A DNA stretch of 64,000 nt from Asaia bogorensis (GTDB lineage Bacteria > Pseudomonadota > Alphaproteobacteria > CACIAM-22H2): contig CAMDLT010000016.1 in the NCBI GenBank assembly GCA_945901855.1, positions 1-64,000 of the forward strand, given 5' to 3'. Positions 35,190 to 44,269 of the stretch are shown here, piece by piece. The notes beneath the pieces are model-generated. The model made no database searches and was not told the origin of the DNA. It saw only the letters and a list, made by a program, of their open reading frames with translations. Both the position numbers and the translations under genes were made by a program. Numbering within the stretch: position 1 is the stretch's first letter; each line of letters begins with the position of its first letter.

Positions 35190-38144
35190 ATGACGCCCGA
35201 AGAGTTCCGCGCCAAATGGGGTGCCGCACGACTGAAAGAATCCGCCGGTTCCAAAGAACATTTCCTCGACCTTTGCGCGCTTCTGGAAATCGATCCACCG
35301 GCCAAGGCGGATCCGAAGGGCGAAAAATTCGCGTTCGAGAAGGCGGTGTCGAAGTCGGGCGGCGGCAGCGGTTTTGCCGACGTTTGGCGCAAAGGCTGTT
35401 TTGCCTGGGAATACAAGGGCACCGACAAAAGTTTGGTCAAAGCCTATGCGCAGTTGAAGGAATACGCCGACGCGCTCGAAAATCCGCCGCTGCTGATTGT
35501 GTCGGACATGCGCGAAATTCGCATCCACACGAATTTCCAGAACACCGTCGCCAAGCGCATCGATATCAAGCTCGGCGAGATCGGTTCGCCCGAAGCGTTG
35601 CGTATTCTGCGCTGGGCCTTCCTCGATCCAGAATCGCTGCGCCCGACCGAAACGCCGGAGATGGTCACGGCCGAGGCAGCCCAGCGGTTCGCCGCCATTG
35701 CGCAGGCGCTGCGCTCGCGCAATCTCGACCCCAAGCGCGTGGCGCATTTCCTCAACCGGCTGGTCTTCTGCATGTTCGTCGAAGATATCGGCCTGCTGCC
35801 CGACAACGTGTTTTCGGAAATCGTCGAAACCGGAATGGCCGAACGCGACCAGTTTGCCGACATGCTGGGCGATCTGTTCCGCGCGATGCAGTCCGCCAAC
35901 GGCCGTTTCGGCACGACCCGAATCCCGTGGTTCAACGGCGGCCTGTTCGACGACGACGAAGTGCTGCCGCTGGGCCAAGCCGAAATGGCGGCGCTCGCCG
36001 ATTCGATCAAGCTCGACTGGTCGGCCATCGAGCCGTCGATCTTCGGCACGCTGTTCGAACGCGGCCTGGACCCGGAAAAGCGCAAGGAGATGGCAAGCCT
36101 GTTCGACGGTGAAGCGCCGCCCGCGTCGGCCGCCGAAACGCGGCGCTATTTCGACCGCCCTGCAGCCGACCGGGGCGTTGGCATCCACTATACCGACACC
36201 GGCACGATCATGAAACTGATCGAGCCCGTGGTGCTGCGCCCCTTGCGCGCCGAATGGGCGGCACTCGAAAAGAAGCTGCGCGATCCCAAAGCCAAGAAGC
36301 GGGACGCGCAGTATTTGGCGTTCCGCGAACGCCTGGGCGGTGTGCGCGTGCTGGACCCGGCCTGCGGCTCGGGCAATTTCTTGTATCTCGCTTTGACCGA
36401 ACTTAAAAACTTCGACCAGAGGGTGCGTGACGAAGCCGCCGCTCTTGGCCTGCCGGACGATGCGCAGCGCATCGGCCCCGAGGCCGTGCGCGGCATCGAG
36501 ATCAATCCCTATGCCGCCGAACTGGCGCGCGTGACGATCTGGATCGGCGAACTGCAGTGGCAGATACGGCGCGGCTACAAGGTGGACCGCAAGCCGATCC
36601 TGACCACGCTCGATACCATCGAATGCCGCGACGCGCTGCTCGAAGCCGAAGGCGAGTGGGAGGCGAGCTGGCCCGATGCGGAGTTCATCGTCGGTAACCC
36701 GCCCTTTTTGGGCGACAAAGCAATGCTTCGCTCTCTCGGAAGTGAATATGTTGGTAAGTTACGAAATACATTTTTAGCACGCCTTCCCGGCAGTGTCGAT
36801 TTGGTTACGTATTGGTTTGAAAAAACACGTGCACGGATAGAAGCCGGCAAAACTATTGGGGCAGGATTGGTATCAACTCAAGCCATACGCCGAGGCGCAA
36901 ATAGGATTGTTCTAGATCGAATCGCTAAGTCCGCGACTATCTTTGATGCTTGGGCTGATGAGCCATGGATCGTCGAAAATGCTTCAGTCCGAGTTTCGCT
37001 AGTATGCTTCGGTCGCCGTGACACTTATGGCACATCACATTTGAACGGGATTGATGTTGAAGATATTTACGCCGACTTAACTGGAGCAAGTATTGATTTA
37101 ACATCAGTCGCAAAATTATTGGAAAATGACTCGATTTGCTGGCAAGGGACAATAAAGGTCGGAGACTTCGATATTGATGCTACCACAGCGCGGACTTGGC
37201 TGACTGCGCCCAAAAATCCAAATGGAAAAACCAATTTTGAAGTAGTTCGACCGTGGCTAAACGGCACGGGAATCACCGATAGAAATCCAGATAGATGGGT
37301 AATTGACTTTGGATGCGACATGTCAGAGGGCGATGCTGCACTATTTGAAGAACCTTTCCGGCACGTGAGCAAACATGTGAAGCCAATGCGAATGACAGTG
37401 CGCAGAGATGGGCATAAGAAGTATTGGTGGCGGCACGGTGAAGCACGCCCAGGAATGCGTCGTAAAGTTGCTAGTTTATCTCGATTTATTGTCACGCCCA
37501 GAGTTTCTAAGCACAGAGTGTTTGTTTGGACGAATGCCGCTGTGCTCCCAGACAGTCGGGTTAATGTGATTGCCCGGGATGACGATGTGACATTTGGCAT
37601 TCTTCATACTCGATTCCATGAGGTATGGTCTTTGCGTCTCGGTGGTTGGCATGGAGTTGGTAACGATCCGCAATACACACCGAGTACTGGATTCGAGACC
37701 TTCCCCTTCCCCGAGGGGCTCACGCCGAACATTCCGGCCAAGGAATACAAAAACGATCCGCGCGCCAAGGCCATTGCCGCCGCAGCAGCGCGCCTCAACG
37801 AACTGCGCGAGGCGTGGCTCAATCCCGAGGATTTGGTAAAGCGCGAGCCGGAAGTGGTGCCCGGCTTTCCCGACCGCATTCTGCCACGCACCGAAAAAGC
37901 GGCGGCCGAACTCAAAAAGCGCACCTTGACGAATCTCTACAACACCCGGCCGCAATGGCTGGCCGACGCGCACGCGGCGCTCGACCGTGCGGTCGCCGCC
38001 GCCTATGGCTGGCCGCACGATCTGACCGACGACGAAATTTTGGCGCGGCTGCTCGCGCTCAATCTTGAGCGCGCGGCAGCGCAAGACAAAGCGGCAGCAT
38101 CGGCGCCAGCGCGCGCCGCACGCGGCAAGAGCCCCAAAGCCTGA
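35190..38144 (+). CDS. MmeI-like type IIL restriction-modification enzyme
   Basis: 984 aa from ATG 35190 (AGAGGA upstream; ATG 35166 is the alternative). The single chain carries: an N-terminal PD-(D/E)xK nuclease (GFADVWRKG...FAWEYKG, EYK at 35409-35417); a helical linker; a gamma-type adenine methyltransferase with VLDPACGSGNF (about 36348-36380) and NPPF (36696-36707); a target-recognition domain; and a helical C-terminus after TGFETFPFPEG. Such enzymes cut and methylate using one specificity domain, so no partner gene is expected. The recognition domain (about 36715-37690) is AT-rich: 35% GC in bases 37081-37140 against 62% in 36241-36300. Confidence 0.85.
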   Translation: MTPEEFRAKWGAARLKESAGSKEHFLDLCALLEIDPPAKADPKGEKFAFEKAVSKSGGGSGFADVWRKGCFAWEYKGTDKSLVKAYAQLKEYADALENPPLLIVSDMREIRIHTNFQNTVAKRIDIKLGEIGSPEALRILRWAFLDPESLRPTETPEMVTAEAAQRFAAIAQALRSRNLDPKRVAHFLNRLVFCMFVEDIGLLPDNVFSEIVETGMAERDQFADMLGDLFRAMQSANGRFGTTRIPWFNGGLFDDDEVLPLGQAEMAALADSIKLDWSAIEPSIFGTLFERGLDPEKRKEMASLFDGEAPPASAAETRRYFDRPAADRGVGIHYTDTGTIMKLIEPVVLRPLRAEWAALEKKLRDPKAKKRDAQYLAFRERLGGVRVLDPACGSGNFLYLALTELKNFDQRVRDEAAALGLPDDAQRIGPEAVRGIEINPYAAELARVTIWIGELQWQIRRGYKVDRKPILTTLDTIECRDALLEAEGEWEASWPDAEFIVGNPPFLGDKAMLRSLGSEYVGKLRNTFLARLPGSVDLVTYWFEKTRARIEAGKTIGAGLVSTQAIRRGANRIVLDRIAKSATIFDAWADEPWIVENASVRVSLVCFGRRDTYGTSHLNGIDVEDIYADLTGASIDLTSVAKLLENDSICWQGTIKVGDFDIDATTARTWLTAPKNPNGKTNFEVVRPWLNGTGITDRNPDRWVIDFGCDMSEGDAALFEEPFRHVSKHVKPMRMTVRRDGHKKYWWRHGEARPGMRRKVASLSRFIVTPRVSKHRVFVWTNAAVLPDSRVNVIARDDDVTFGILHTRFHEVWSLRLGGWHGVGNDPQYTPSTGFETFPFPEGLTPNIPAKEYKNDPRAKAIAAAAARLNELREAWLNPEDLVKREPEVVPGFPDRILPRTEKAAAELKKRTLTNLYNTRPQWLADAHAALDRAVAAAYGWPHDLTDDEILARLLALNLERAAAQDKAAASAPARAARGKSPKA

Positions 38145-38181
38145 TGCGCACCGGCGGCGACGCGTTGCCTTGTCGCCGCGC

Positions 38182-39048
38182 TCAACATCCCGCGCCGCGA
38201 TTGGCGGCCAAGAACCGGTCGGTGTCGTCGAGCGAGGGCGGCGTTCCGCGCAGCAGTTTTGCGAACGACGCCACGATGTCCGCGTGCGCGACATTGTCGT
38301 AGAGCTTTGTCTGCACCTTGCCGCCCGCCGCCTGCATGGCTGCCGCCAATGCCAGCGTGTTGCGCGGCAAGACGGTTGCGTCGTTGCGGCCGGCCAGCAG
38401 CAGCATCGGCGGCGCTGGCGTGCGCGCGAACGAAATGGGCTGGGTTTCGGCGAGCGGCTCGAATTCGCCGAACACCGCTTTGAGGCTGCGGCCGCTCAAC
38501 GGCAGAAAATCGTACGGACCGGCCAGCGCCACCACGGCCGAAATGTCGCGGCAGCGATCGACGCCCGCTTTTGCAAGCCATTGCGGATCGAGCGCCAGCA
38601 TCGCCGCATTGTACGCCCCCGCCGAATGGCCCACGAGCGCAAGCGCGCCGCTCGCAAGATTCCTTGCGGCCAGATCGCGGCGGATTGCGGATACCGCCGC
38701 CGCATTGTCGGCGAGAAATTCGGGGAACCGGATTTGCGGAAAGACGCGGTAGTCCGGGATCGCCACCACGTAGCCGCGCGTCGCCAGCGCTTCGCCGACA
38801 AACAGGTAGTCCTGCTTGCGCCCGCCCGTCCACGCGCCGCCATAGAAAAAAACCACGGCTGGCGCGGATCCGCTTGCCCCCTCGGGAACGTACAGATCGT
38901 ATCGCTGGCGTGGATCGGGGCCGAAGGCGATGTCGCGCTCGATCCGGTAGCCGTCCAGCGATACGGTCGCGTTGAGCAAACCCAATCCCGAACAACCGGC
39001 AAGCGCGCTTGCCGCCAGAAAGAGAACCATCCCGTGAAGCCAACGCAT
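38182..39048 (-). CDS. Lipoprotein alpha/beta-hydrolase (carboxylesterase-like)
   Basis: 288 aa. Signal peptide with lipobox (ALAGC) predicts a lipid-anchored protein. The oxyanion region FFYGGAWTGG, nucleophile elbow GHSAGAYN, a late Asp in LAGRNDATV, and His in NVAHADIV complete the hydrolase set; it resembles the BD-FAE/esterase group acting on short esters or feruloyl-type substrates. ATG 39048 has GGGGAAA upstream. Its first bases overlap the divergent DUF4345 reading. Confidence 0.8.
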   Translation of the reverse strand: MRWLHGMVLFLAASALAGCSGLGLLNATVSLDGYRIERDIAFGPDPRQRYDLYVPEGASGSAPAVVFFYGGAWTGGRKQDYLFVGEALATRGYVVAIPDYRVFPQIRFPEFLADNAAAVSAIRRDLAARNLASGALALVGHSAGAYNAAMLALDPQWLAKAGVDRCRDISAVVALAGPYDFLPLSGRSLKAVFGEFEPLAETQPISFARTPAPPMLLLAGRNDATVLPRNTLALAAAMQAAGGKVQTKLYDNVAHADIVASFAKLLRGTPPSLDDTDRFLAANRGAGC

Positions 39049-39435
39049 CGATTTTCCCCGTCTGGCAAACGCGCTTTGCAAATAGTCGTTACGCTGTTGG
39101 CGCTGATTCCGATCACTGTCGGCGCCGCCGGCATGCTCGGCGGCCCCGCGTCGGTCGGGGCGAGCGACCCGCCGCGCGATCTCGACAGCCATTTTCGCTA
39201 TCTGTCGGGCATTTTTATGGCACTGGGTTTTGTGTTTTGGAGTTGCGTGCCGAACATCGAACAAAAAGGCGCGCTGTTTCGCGTGGCGAGCGCGCTGGTC
39301 GTTGCGGGCGGGCTTGGCCGCTTGCTCGCCTATGCGACGCAAGGCCCGCCGTCGGGCCTGCATGTCGCAGGGCTCGTCATGGAGCTTATCGTCGTCCCCG
39401 GCCTTGCCGTGTGGCAGGCGCGCGCGGCTATTTGA
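39034..39435 (+). CDS. DUF4345-family membrane protein
   Basis: About 133 aa with four hydrophobic helices. DLDSHFRYLSGIFMALGFVF and GGLGRLLAYATQGPPSGLH match the DUF4345 pattern; function unknown. The start is uncertain: GTG 39034 lies within 15 bases of, and overlaps, the divergent esterase start, while TTG 39076 avoids overlap and still gives the first helix. The 3-prime end overlaps the convergent D-TA gene by 8 bases. Confidence 0.7.
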   Translation: MKPTHRFSPSGKRALQIVVTLLALIPITVGAAGMLGGPASVGASDPPRDLDSHFRYLSGIFMALGFVFWSCVPNIEQKGALFRVASALVVAGGLGRLLAYATQGPPSGLHVAGLVMELIVVPGLAVWQARAAI

Positions 39436-40531
39436 TTTTGCCGCGCGCGGTGACGGGCCATGTGCCGATCGCGCGGCCGTCGCGCAGAAGTTCGTAGGTT
39501 TCGTGCAAGTGGATCGTCGTGTCGCCGTGGCCCGGCACCAGACGAACCTTGTCGCCAAGCCGGGGGGCAGGCGCCGCATCCGCATCGGCCACATCGGAAT
39601 CGCGCTCCAGCACGCCGTGCTCGTCGCCGCCGAAGCGGAACTTCCAGCCGGGCAACCCAACCACGGCCGGCATGCCGCCATCGACCGAGATCGATTTGTA
39701 GCCCGCATCGAGAACGACGCGTCCGGGTGTGGGCAGGCTCATCGCGGTCGCAAGCACCCACAAGGCCTGTTCGAACGGGCGATAGGGATTGCCCGCTTCG
39801 TCGCCGATATCGGCGTATTGTTTGTCCATGAAAATGTAGCTGCCGCATTGCCATTCGGTGTAGCCCGCATCGGCCTGCAACAAAAAGCTGCCGGTCCCCG
39901 CCCCCGACACGATCGGCGGGGGCAGGCCTGCGCCGACAAGGGCCGAAACAAACGTGCCGAGCGTTGCATTGGCGGCTTCGGCGGCGGCCTTGCGCGCGGC
40001 AAAGCCATGCACGTGCTGCACGCCGCCATGGTACGCTTGCAGCCCGTCGAAGCGCAGACCCGGCGTGGTCGCGATCTTGCGCGCAAGGGCAACGGCCGCG
40101 GCGGGCGTTGCGACGCCGGTCCGCTTTTGGCCCAAATCGCAATCGACCAGCACGCCGATCTGGACGCCTTCGGCATGGGCGGCGTCCGCCAGCCAATCCA
40201 CGCCCTGCGGATGGTCCGCGACCGTGCGCAGAACGACAAAATGCGCAAGGCGCGCAAGGCGCCGAAGTTTGTCCGATCCGACGATTTCGTTGGTGACCAG
40301 AATGTCGCCGATGCCGCCTTCGGCCAGGATTTCGGCTTCGCCCACCTTTTGGCAGCACACGCCGACTGCCCCGGCCGCGACCTGCAAGCGCGCGAATCGC
40401 GGCGATTTGTGGGTTTTTGCGTGCGGGCGCGGCTTGATGTTCGCGGCCTTGGCAAGGGCTGCCATCGCGGCGACGTTGCGCAAAACGGCGTCGTAATCGA
40501 CGAGCAAAGCGGGGGTATCGAGATTTTCCAT
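39428..40531 (-). CDS. D-threonine aldolase / D-serine dehydratase-like PLP enzyme
   Basis: 367 aa, alanine-racemase-like fold III. The N-terminal LDTPALLVDYDAVLRNV and PRPHAKTHKSP (PLP Lys) are typical. The C-terminal metal site PGHGDTTIHLHE fits D-threonine aldolase-like enzymes, which cleave or dehydrate D-3-hydroxyamino acids. The exact substrate is not visible. Transcribed away from the nucleoside operon. Confidence 0.82.
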   Translation of the reverse strand: MENLDTPALLVDYDAVLRNVAAMAALAKAANIKPRPHAKTHKSPRFARLQVAAGAVGVCCQKVGEAEILAEGGIGDILVTNEIVGSDKLRRLARLAHFVVLRTVADHPQGVDWLADAAHAEGVQIGVLVDCDLGQKRTGVATPAAAVALARKIATTPGLRFDGLQAYHGGVQHVHGFAARKAAAEAANATLGTFVSALVGAGLPPPIVSGAGTGSFLLQADAGYTEWQCGSYIFMDKQYADIGDEAGNPYRPFEQALWVLATAMSLPTPGRVVLDAGYKSISVDGGMPAVVGLPGWKFRFGGDEHGVLERDSDVADADAAPAPRLGDKVRLVPGHGDTTIHLHETYELLRDGRAIGTWPVTARGKIK

Positions 40532-40536
40532 AGCGC

Positions 40537-40610
40537 GATAGTGCAAGGGTCCGGCAAAAAATCCAAGCGCGCATTGATTCTCGCCTGCGCCTTTGCCACA
40601 TTGCGCTATC
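40537..40610. promoter_or_regulatory. Widely spaced inverted repeat in the divergent promoter region
   Basis: GATAGTGCAA (40537-40546) and TTGCGCTATC (40601-40610) are inverted copies with one mismatch, separated by 54 bases between the D-TA and BMP starts. Could be a looping operator for the nucleoside operon or chance. Confidence 0.3.
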
Positions 40611-40642
40611 TGTCGTTTTGCCCCCCCTGGAAAGGTTTGCCC

Positions 40643-41623
40643 ATGAAAAAGACCGTTCTTGCAGCCGGTATTGCCGCCGCCCTGCTCGCTGCCCCTGCCT
40701 TCGCGCAAAATGCGCCGGCCGTGCTGTTCGATGTGGGCGGGAAGTTCGACCGCTCCTTCAACCAGGCCGCCTTCGAAGGGGCCGAGCGCTTCAAGCGCGA
40801 GACCGGCGTGCAGTATGCCGAGTTCGAAATCCGCAACACGGCCGAGCGCGAACAGGCGATCCGCAACCTCGCGCGCCGCGGCGCTTCGGTCGTGGTCGCG
40901 GTCGGGTTCAGCAACCGCGCTGCGGTCGAAACCGTCGCCAAGGAATTCCCGGACGTGAAGTTCACGCTGATCGACAGCGTCGTCAATCTGCCCAACGTGC
41001 AGTCGATCACCTTCCGCGAGCACGAAGGCTCGTTCCTGGTCGGCATGGCGGCGGCGCTGGCGAGCAAGACCGCCAAGGTCGGGTTCGTGGGCGGCATGGA
41101 CATTCCGCTGATCCGCAAATTCGCCAAGGGCTACGAAGAAGGCGCCAAGCACGTCAACCCGCAGATCGAAGTGGTGCAGAACATGACGGGCACCACGCCC
41201 GCCGCGTTCGCCGACCCGACGCGCGGGGGCGAACTGGCGCGCGGCCAGTTTGATCGCGGCGTGGACGTGGTCTATGCGGCGGCCGGCGCCACGGGGCTTG
41301 GCGTCTATCAGGCGGCCAAGGATGCGAACCGTCTGGCCATCGGCGTTGACAGCAACCAGAACCATCTGCATCCCGGCACCATGCTGACCTCGATGATCAA
41401 GCGCGTGGACGTGGCCGTCTACAACGCCATGGCAGAGGCGCGCGCCGGCACCTGGAAAGCCAGCGTCACCTCGCTCGGCCTCAAGGAAGAAGGCGTCGGC
41501 TACGCGATCGACACGAACAACCGCGCGCTGGTGACGGCCGACATGGAACGGCGCATCAACGAAGCGCGCGACGCGATCATTGCGGGCCGCATCCAGGTCA
41601 CCGACGTCACGGCGACGCGCTAG
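40643..41623 (+). CDS. BMP-family nucleoside-binding protein
   Basis: 326 aa with a 21-residue signal peptide (PAFAQN). BMP/PnrA fold: VLFDVGGKFDRSFNQAAFEGAE at the mature N-terminus, then GSFLVGMAAALASKTAKVGFVGG and AIGVDSNQNH. Members bind purine nucleosides for ABC import. AAAGG precedes the ATG. First gene of a tightly packed nucleoside uptake and salvage operon. Confidence 0.9.
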   Translation: MKKTVLAAGIAAALLAAPAFAQNAPAVLFDVGGKFDRSFNQAAFEGAERFKRETGVQYAEFEIRNTAEREQAIRNLARRGASVVVAVGFSNRAAVETVAKEFPDVKFTLIDSVVNLPNVQSITFREHEGSFLVGMAAALASKTAKVGFVGGMDIPLIRKFAKGYEEGAKHVNPQIEVVQNMTGTTPAAFADPTRGGELARGQFDRGVDVVYAAAGATGLGVYQAAKDANRLAIGVDSNQNHLHPGTMLTSMIKRVDVAVYNAMAEARAGTWKASVTSLGLKEEGVGYAIDTNNRALVTADMERRINEARDAIIAGRIQVTDVTATR

Positions 41624-41627
41624 GCGC

Positions 41628-43175
41628 ATGCAGGCGTCGCCCGCCCTTACGCTTGCCGGCATCGACAAGCGTTTCGGGGCGGTGCATGCCAATCGGGCGG
41701 TCGATTTGTCCGTCGCCAAAGGCTCGATCCACGGCATCGTGGGCGAGAACGGGGCGGGCAAATCGACGCTGATGGGCATCGTCTACGGCTATTATGCGGC
41801 CGACGCGGGCACGATCAGCGTCGACGGCACGCCGGTGGCGATCGCGGATTCCAGCAGCGCCATCGCGGCCGGCATCGGCATGGTGCACCAGCATTTCATG
41901 CTGGTCGAAAATTTCTCCGTGCTCGAGAACATCCTGCTCGGCGCGGAGGGCGGCGCGTTGCTGGGGGCGGGCGAAAAAGCCGCGCGCGCGGCACTCGGCA
42001 AAATCATGGCCGACTATTCGCTGGAGGTCGATCTCGACGCCAAGATCGAAAATCTCGACGTGGGCGCCCAGCAGCGCGTGGAAATCCTCAAGGCGCTCTA
42101 TCGCGGCGCGCGGATTTTGATTCTGGACGAGCCGACGGCCGTGCTCACCCCGCAGGAGGCCGACGCGCTGTTCCGCCTGCTCGATACCTGGCGCCAGCAG
42201 GGCCGCACGGTGATCTTGATCACGCACAAGCTGCGCGAGATTCTGGCGATCACCGACCGCGTCACCGTGATGCGCCAAGGCGCGGTCGTGGCGACCAAAA
42301 ATACCCAAGACACGAGCCAAGAAGAACTCGCCGAGCTGATGGTCGGGCGGCGCGTGCAGCTGCGCACGGCCCGGCACGCGGGCGTGCGGGGCGCCGAAAT
42401 TCTGCGCGCCGAAAATCTGCGCCATGTCGATGCGCGCGGCGTCGAGCGGTTGCGCGGCGTGTCGCTCGACGTGCGGGCGGGCGAAATCGTCGGCATCGCG
42501 GGCGTCTCGGGCAACGGCCAGAGCGAACTTCTCGAAGCGCTGGCGGGGCTGCTGCCGCTTTCAAGCGGTGCAATTTTCTATAAGGGCGAAAAACTGGCGC
42601 CGCCCGGCACGGCCGCGGCCAGCCGCGTCGCGCGCACGCTCGGCATCGCGCACGTGCCCGAAGACCGCCATCGCATGGGCATGGTCGTGGGCTATTCGGC
42701 GGCCGAGAGCGCCATCCTTGGCTATCACAGCGACGGCGAACTGGGCTTGGGGCCGCTGCTGTCGAACCGGGCGGCCACCGCGCGCACCCGGCGCATGATG
42801 GGCGCGCACGATGTGCGGCCCGCTTTGCCGGGTTTGCGCAGCGGCAATTTCAGCGGCGGCAACCAGCAAAAAATCGTGCTGGGGCGCGAGATCGACCGCG
42901 ATCCCGATCTGCTGCTGGTCGGCCAGCCGACGCGCGGCGTGGATATCGGCGCGATCGAATTTATCCACCGCAGGCTGATGGCGCTGCGCGATGCGGGCAA
43001 GGCGATCTTGCTGGTCAGCTGCGAACTCGACGAAATTCTAGGCCTCTCCGACCGCATCCTGGTGATGTTCGACGGGCGCATCGTCGGCACGCTTGCGGGC
43101 GATGCGGCCGACGAGCGCACGCTTGGCCTCATGATGGCCGGCGCCATCGACCGGCCGGCGACGGCCGCGCAATGA
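41628..43175 (+). CDS. Nucleoside ABC transporter, tandem ATP-binding protein
   Basis: 515 aa with two ABC domains. The first has intact Walker A (GENGAGKST) and Walker B (ILILDEPTAVL). The second has GVSGNGQSE, SGGNQQKIVLGREI and LLVGQPTRGVDIG, the degenerate pattern usual in NupA/RbsA-type proteins. It energises the BMP-linked permeases. Overlaps the next gene as ATGA. Confidence 0.9.
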   Translation: MQASPALTLAGIDKRFGAVHANRAVDLSVAKGSIHGIVGENGAGKSTLMGIVYGYYAADAGTISVDGTPVAIADSSSAIAAGIGMVHQHFMLVENFSVLENILLGAEGGALLGAGEKAARAALGKIMADYSLEVDLDAKIENLDVGAQQRVEILKALYRGARILILDEPTAVLTPQEADALFRLLDTWRQQGRTVILITHKLREILAITDRVTVMRQGAVVATKNTQDTSQEELAELMVGRRVQLRTARHAGVRGAEILRAENLRHVDARGVERLRGVSLDVRAGEIVGIAGVSGNGQSELLEALAGLLPLSSGAIFYKGEKLAPPGTAAASRVARTLGIAHVPEDRHRMGMVVGYSAAESAILGYHSDGELGLGPLLSNRAATARTRRMMGAHDVRPALPGLRSGNFSGGNQQKIVLGREIDRDPDLLLVGQPTRGVDIGAIEFIHRRLMALRDAGKAILLVSCELDEILGLSDRILVMFDGRIVGTLAGDAADERTLGLMMAGAIDRPATAAQ

Positions 43176-44269
43176 GCGCGGGCGCGACATTGCCGCGATG
43201 GGTCGATTGGGGCGTGCTGCCGCTCGTCAATCTGGCGGTCGCGTTGCTGCTCTCGGGGCTGGTCGTGCTGGCGATCGGCGAGGATCCGATCCAGGCGATG
43301 CGCATCCTGGCGAACGGCGCCTTCGGCCATCCCGAAGCGATCGCCTTCACGCTGTATTACACGACGAATTTTGTGTTCACCGGCCTTGCGGTGGCGCTCG
43401 CCTTCCATGCGGGGCTGTTCAATATCGGCGGCGAAGGCCAGGCGTATGTCGCGGGCTTGGGGGCGGGCCTCGTGTGCCTGTATCTCGATTTCCTGCCGGG
43501 TTTTGCGGTCGTGCCCGCAGCGATCCTGGCGGCGGCGGCGTTCGGCGCGCTCTGGGGCGCCGTGCCGGGCTGGCTTGACGCCTATCGCGGCAGCCACGTG
43601 GTCATCACCACGATCATGTTCAATTTCCTGGCCGCCGCCTTGATGACGTATCTCATGACCAACTGGCTGCTCGATCCCGAACACGGCGCGCCCGAAAGCC
43701 GCCGTTTTGCGGGCCACACCACTTTGTGGACGATGCAGCAGATGCTGGGCTGGGTCGGCTTCAAGGCGCCGCGCAGCCCGCTCAACGCGTCGTTTTTTCT
43801 GGCCCTTGGGGCGGCCGTGTTCGTGTGGGCCTATGTGTGGCACAGCCGGGCCGGCTACCGGCTGCGCACGGTCGGGGCGAACCACAAAGCCGCCTTGTAT
43901 GCGGGCATCGATCCCGCGCGCACGATCGTGGTCGCGATGGCGATTTCCGGCGCGCTGGCGGGGCTGATGGCCGTCAACGAAGTGCAAGGTGCGCAAGCGC
44001 GCCTGGTTTTGTCGTTCACGGGCGGCTACGGGTTCGTTGGCATCGCGGTTGCGCTGATGGGCCGCAACCATCCGGTCGGCGTTTGTTTGGCGGCTCTGCT
44101 GTTCGGCGCGCTCTACCAAGGCGGGGCCGAACTCGCGTTCGAAATGCGCAACATCAACCGCGAGATGGTGGTCGTCATCCAGGGGCTGATCATTTTGCTG
44201 TGCGGCGCGCTCGAAAACATGTTCCGCCCCGCCCTTTCGCGCCTGTTCGCGCGCGCGAGGGCCGCGTGA
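43172..44269 (+). CDS. Nucleoside ABC transporter permease 1
   Basis: 365 aa, about 8-10 helices, BPD_transp_2 family (NupB-like). GLFNIGGEGQAYVAGL and YRLRTVGANHKAALYAGI are conserved in BMP-linked permeases. TGATG overlap with permease 2. Confidence 0.88.
   Translation: MSAGATLPRWVDWGVLPLVNLAVALLLSGLVVLAIGEDPIQAMRILANGAFGHPEAIAFTLYYTTNFVFTGLAVALAFHAGLFNIGGEGQAYVAGLGAGLVCLYLDFLPGFAVVPAAILAAAAFGALWGAVPGWLDAYRGSHVVITTIMFNFLAAALMTYLMTNWLLDPEHGAPESRRFAGHTTLWTMQQMLGWVGFKAPRSPLNASFFLALGAAVFVWAYVWHSRAGYRLRTVGANHKAALYAGIDPARTIVVAMAISGALAGLMAVNEVQGAQARLVLSFTGGYGFVGIAVALMGRNHPVGVCLAALLFGALYQGGAELAFEMRNINREMVVVIQGLIILLCGALENMFRPALSRLFARARAA

Noticed and set aside
36715-37690. Insertion of a foreign gene inside the type IIL enzyme
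   Set aside because: The reading frame is continuous and the segment fits the recognition domain, so it is a domain with different composition rather than an inserted gene.
39049-39708. Upstream extension of the esterase reading on the minus strand
   Set aside because: The lipoprotein signal starts at 39048 with a good ribosome site; upstream residues are antisense to the DUF4345 gene.
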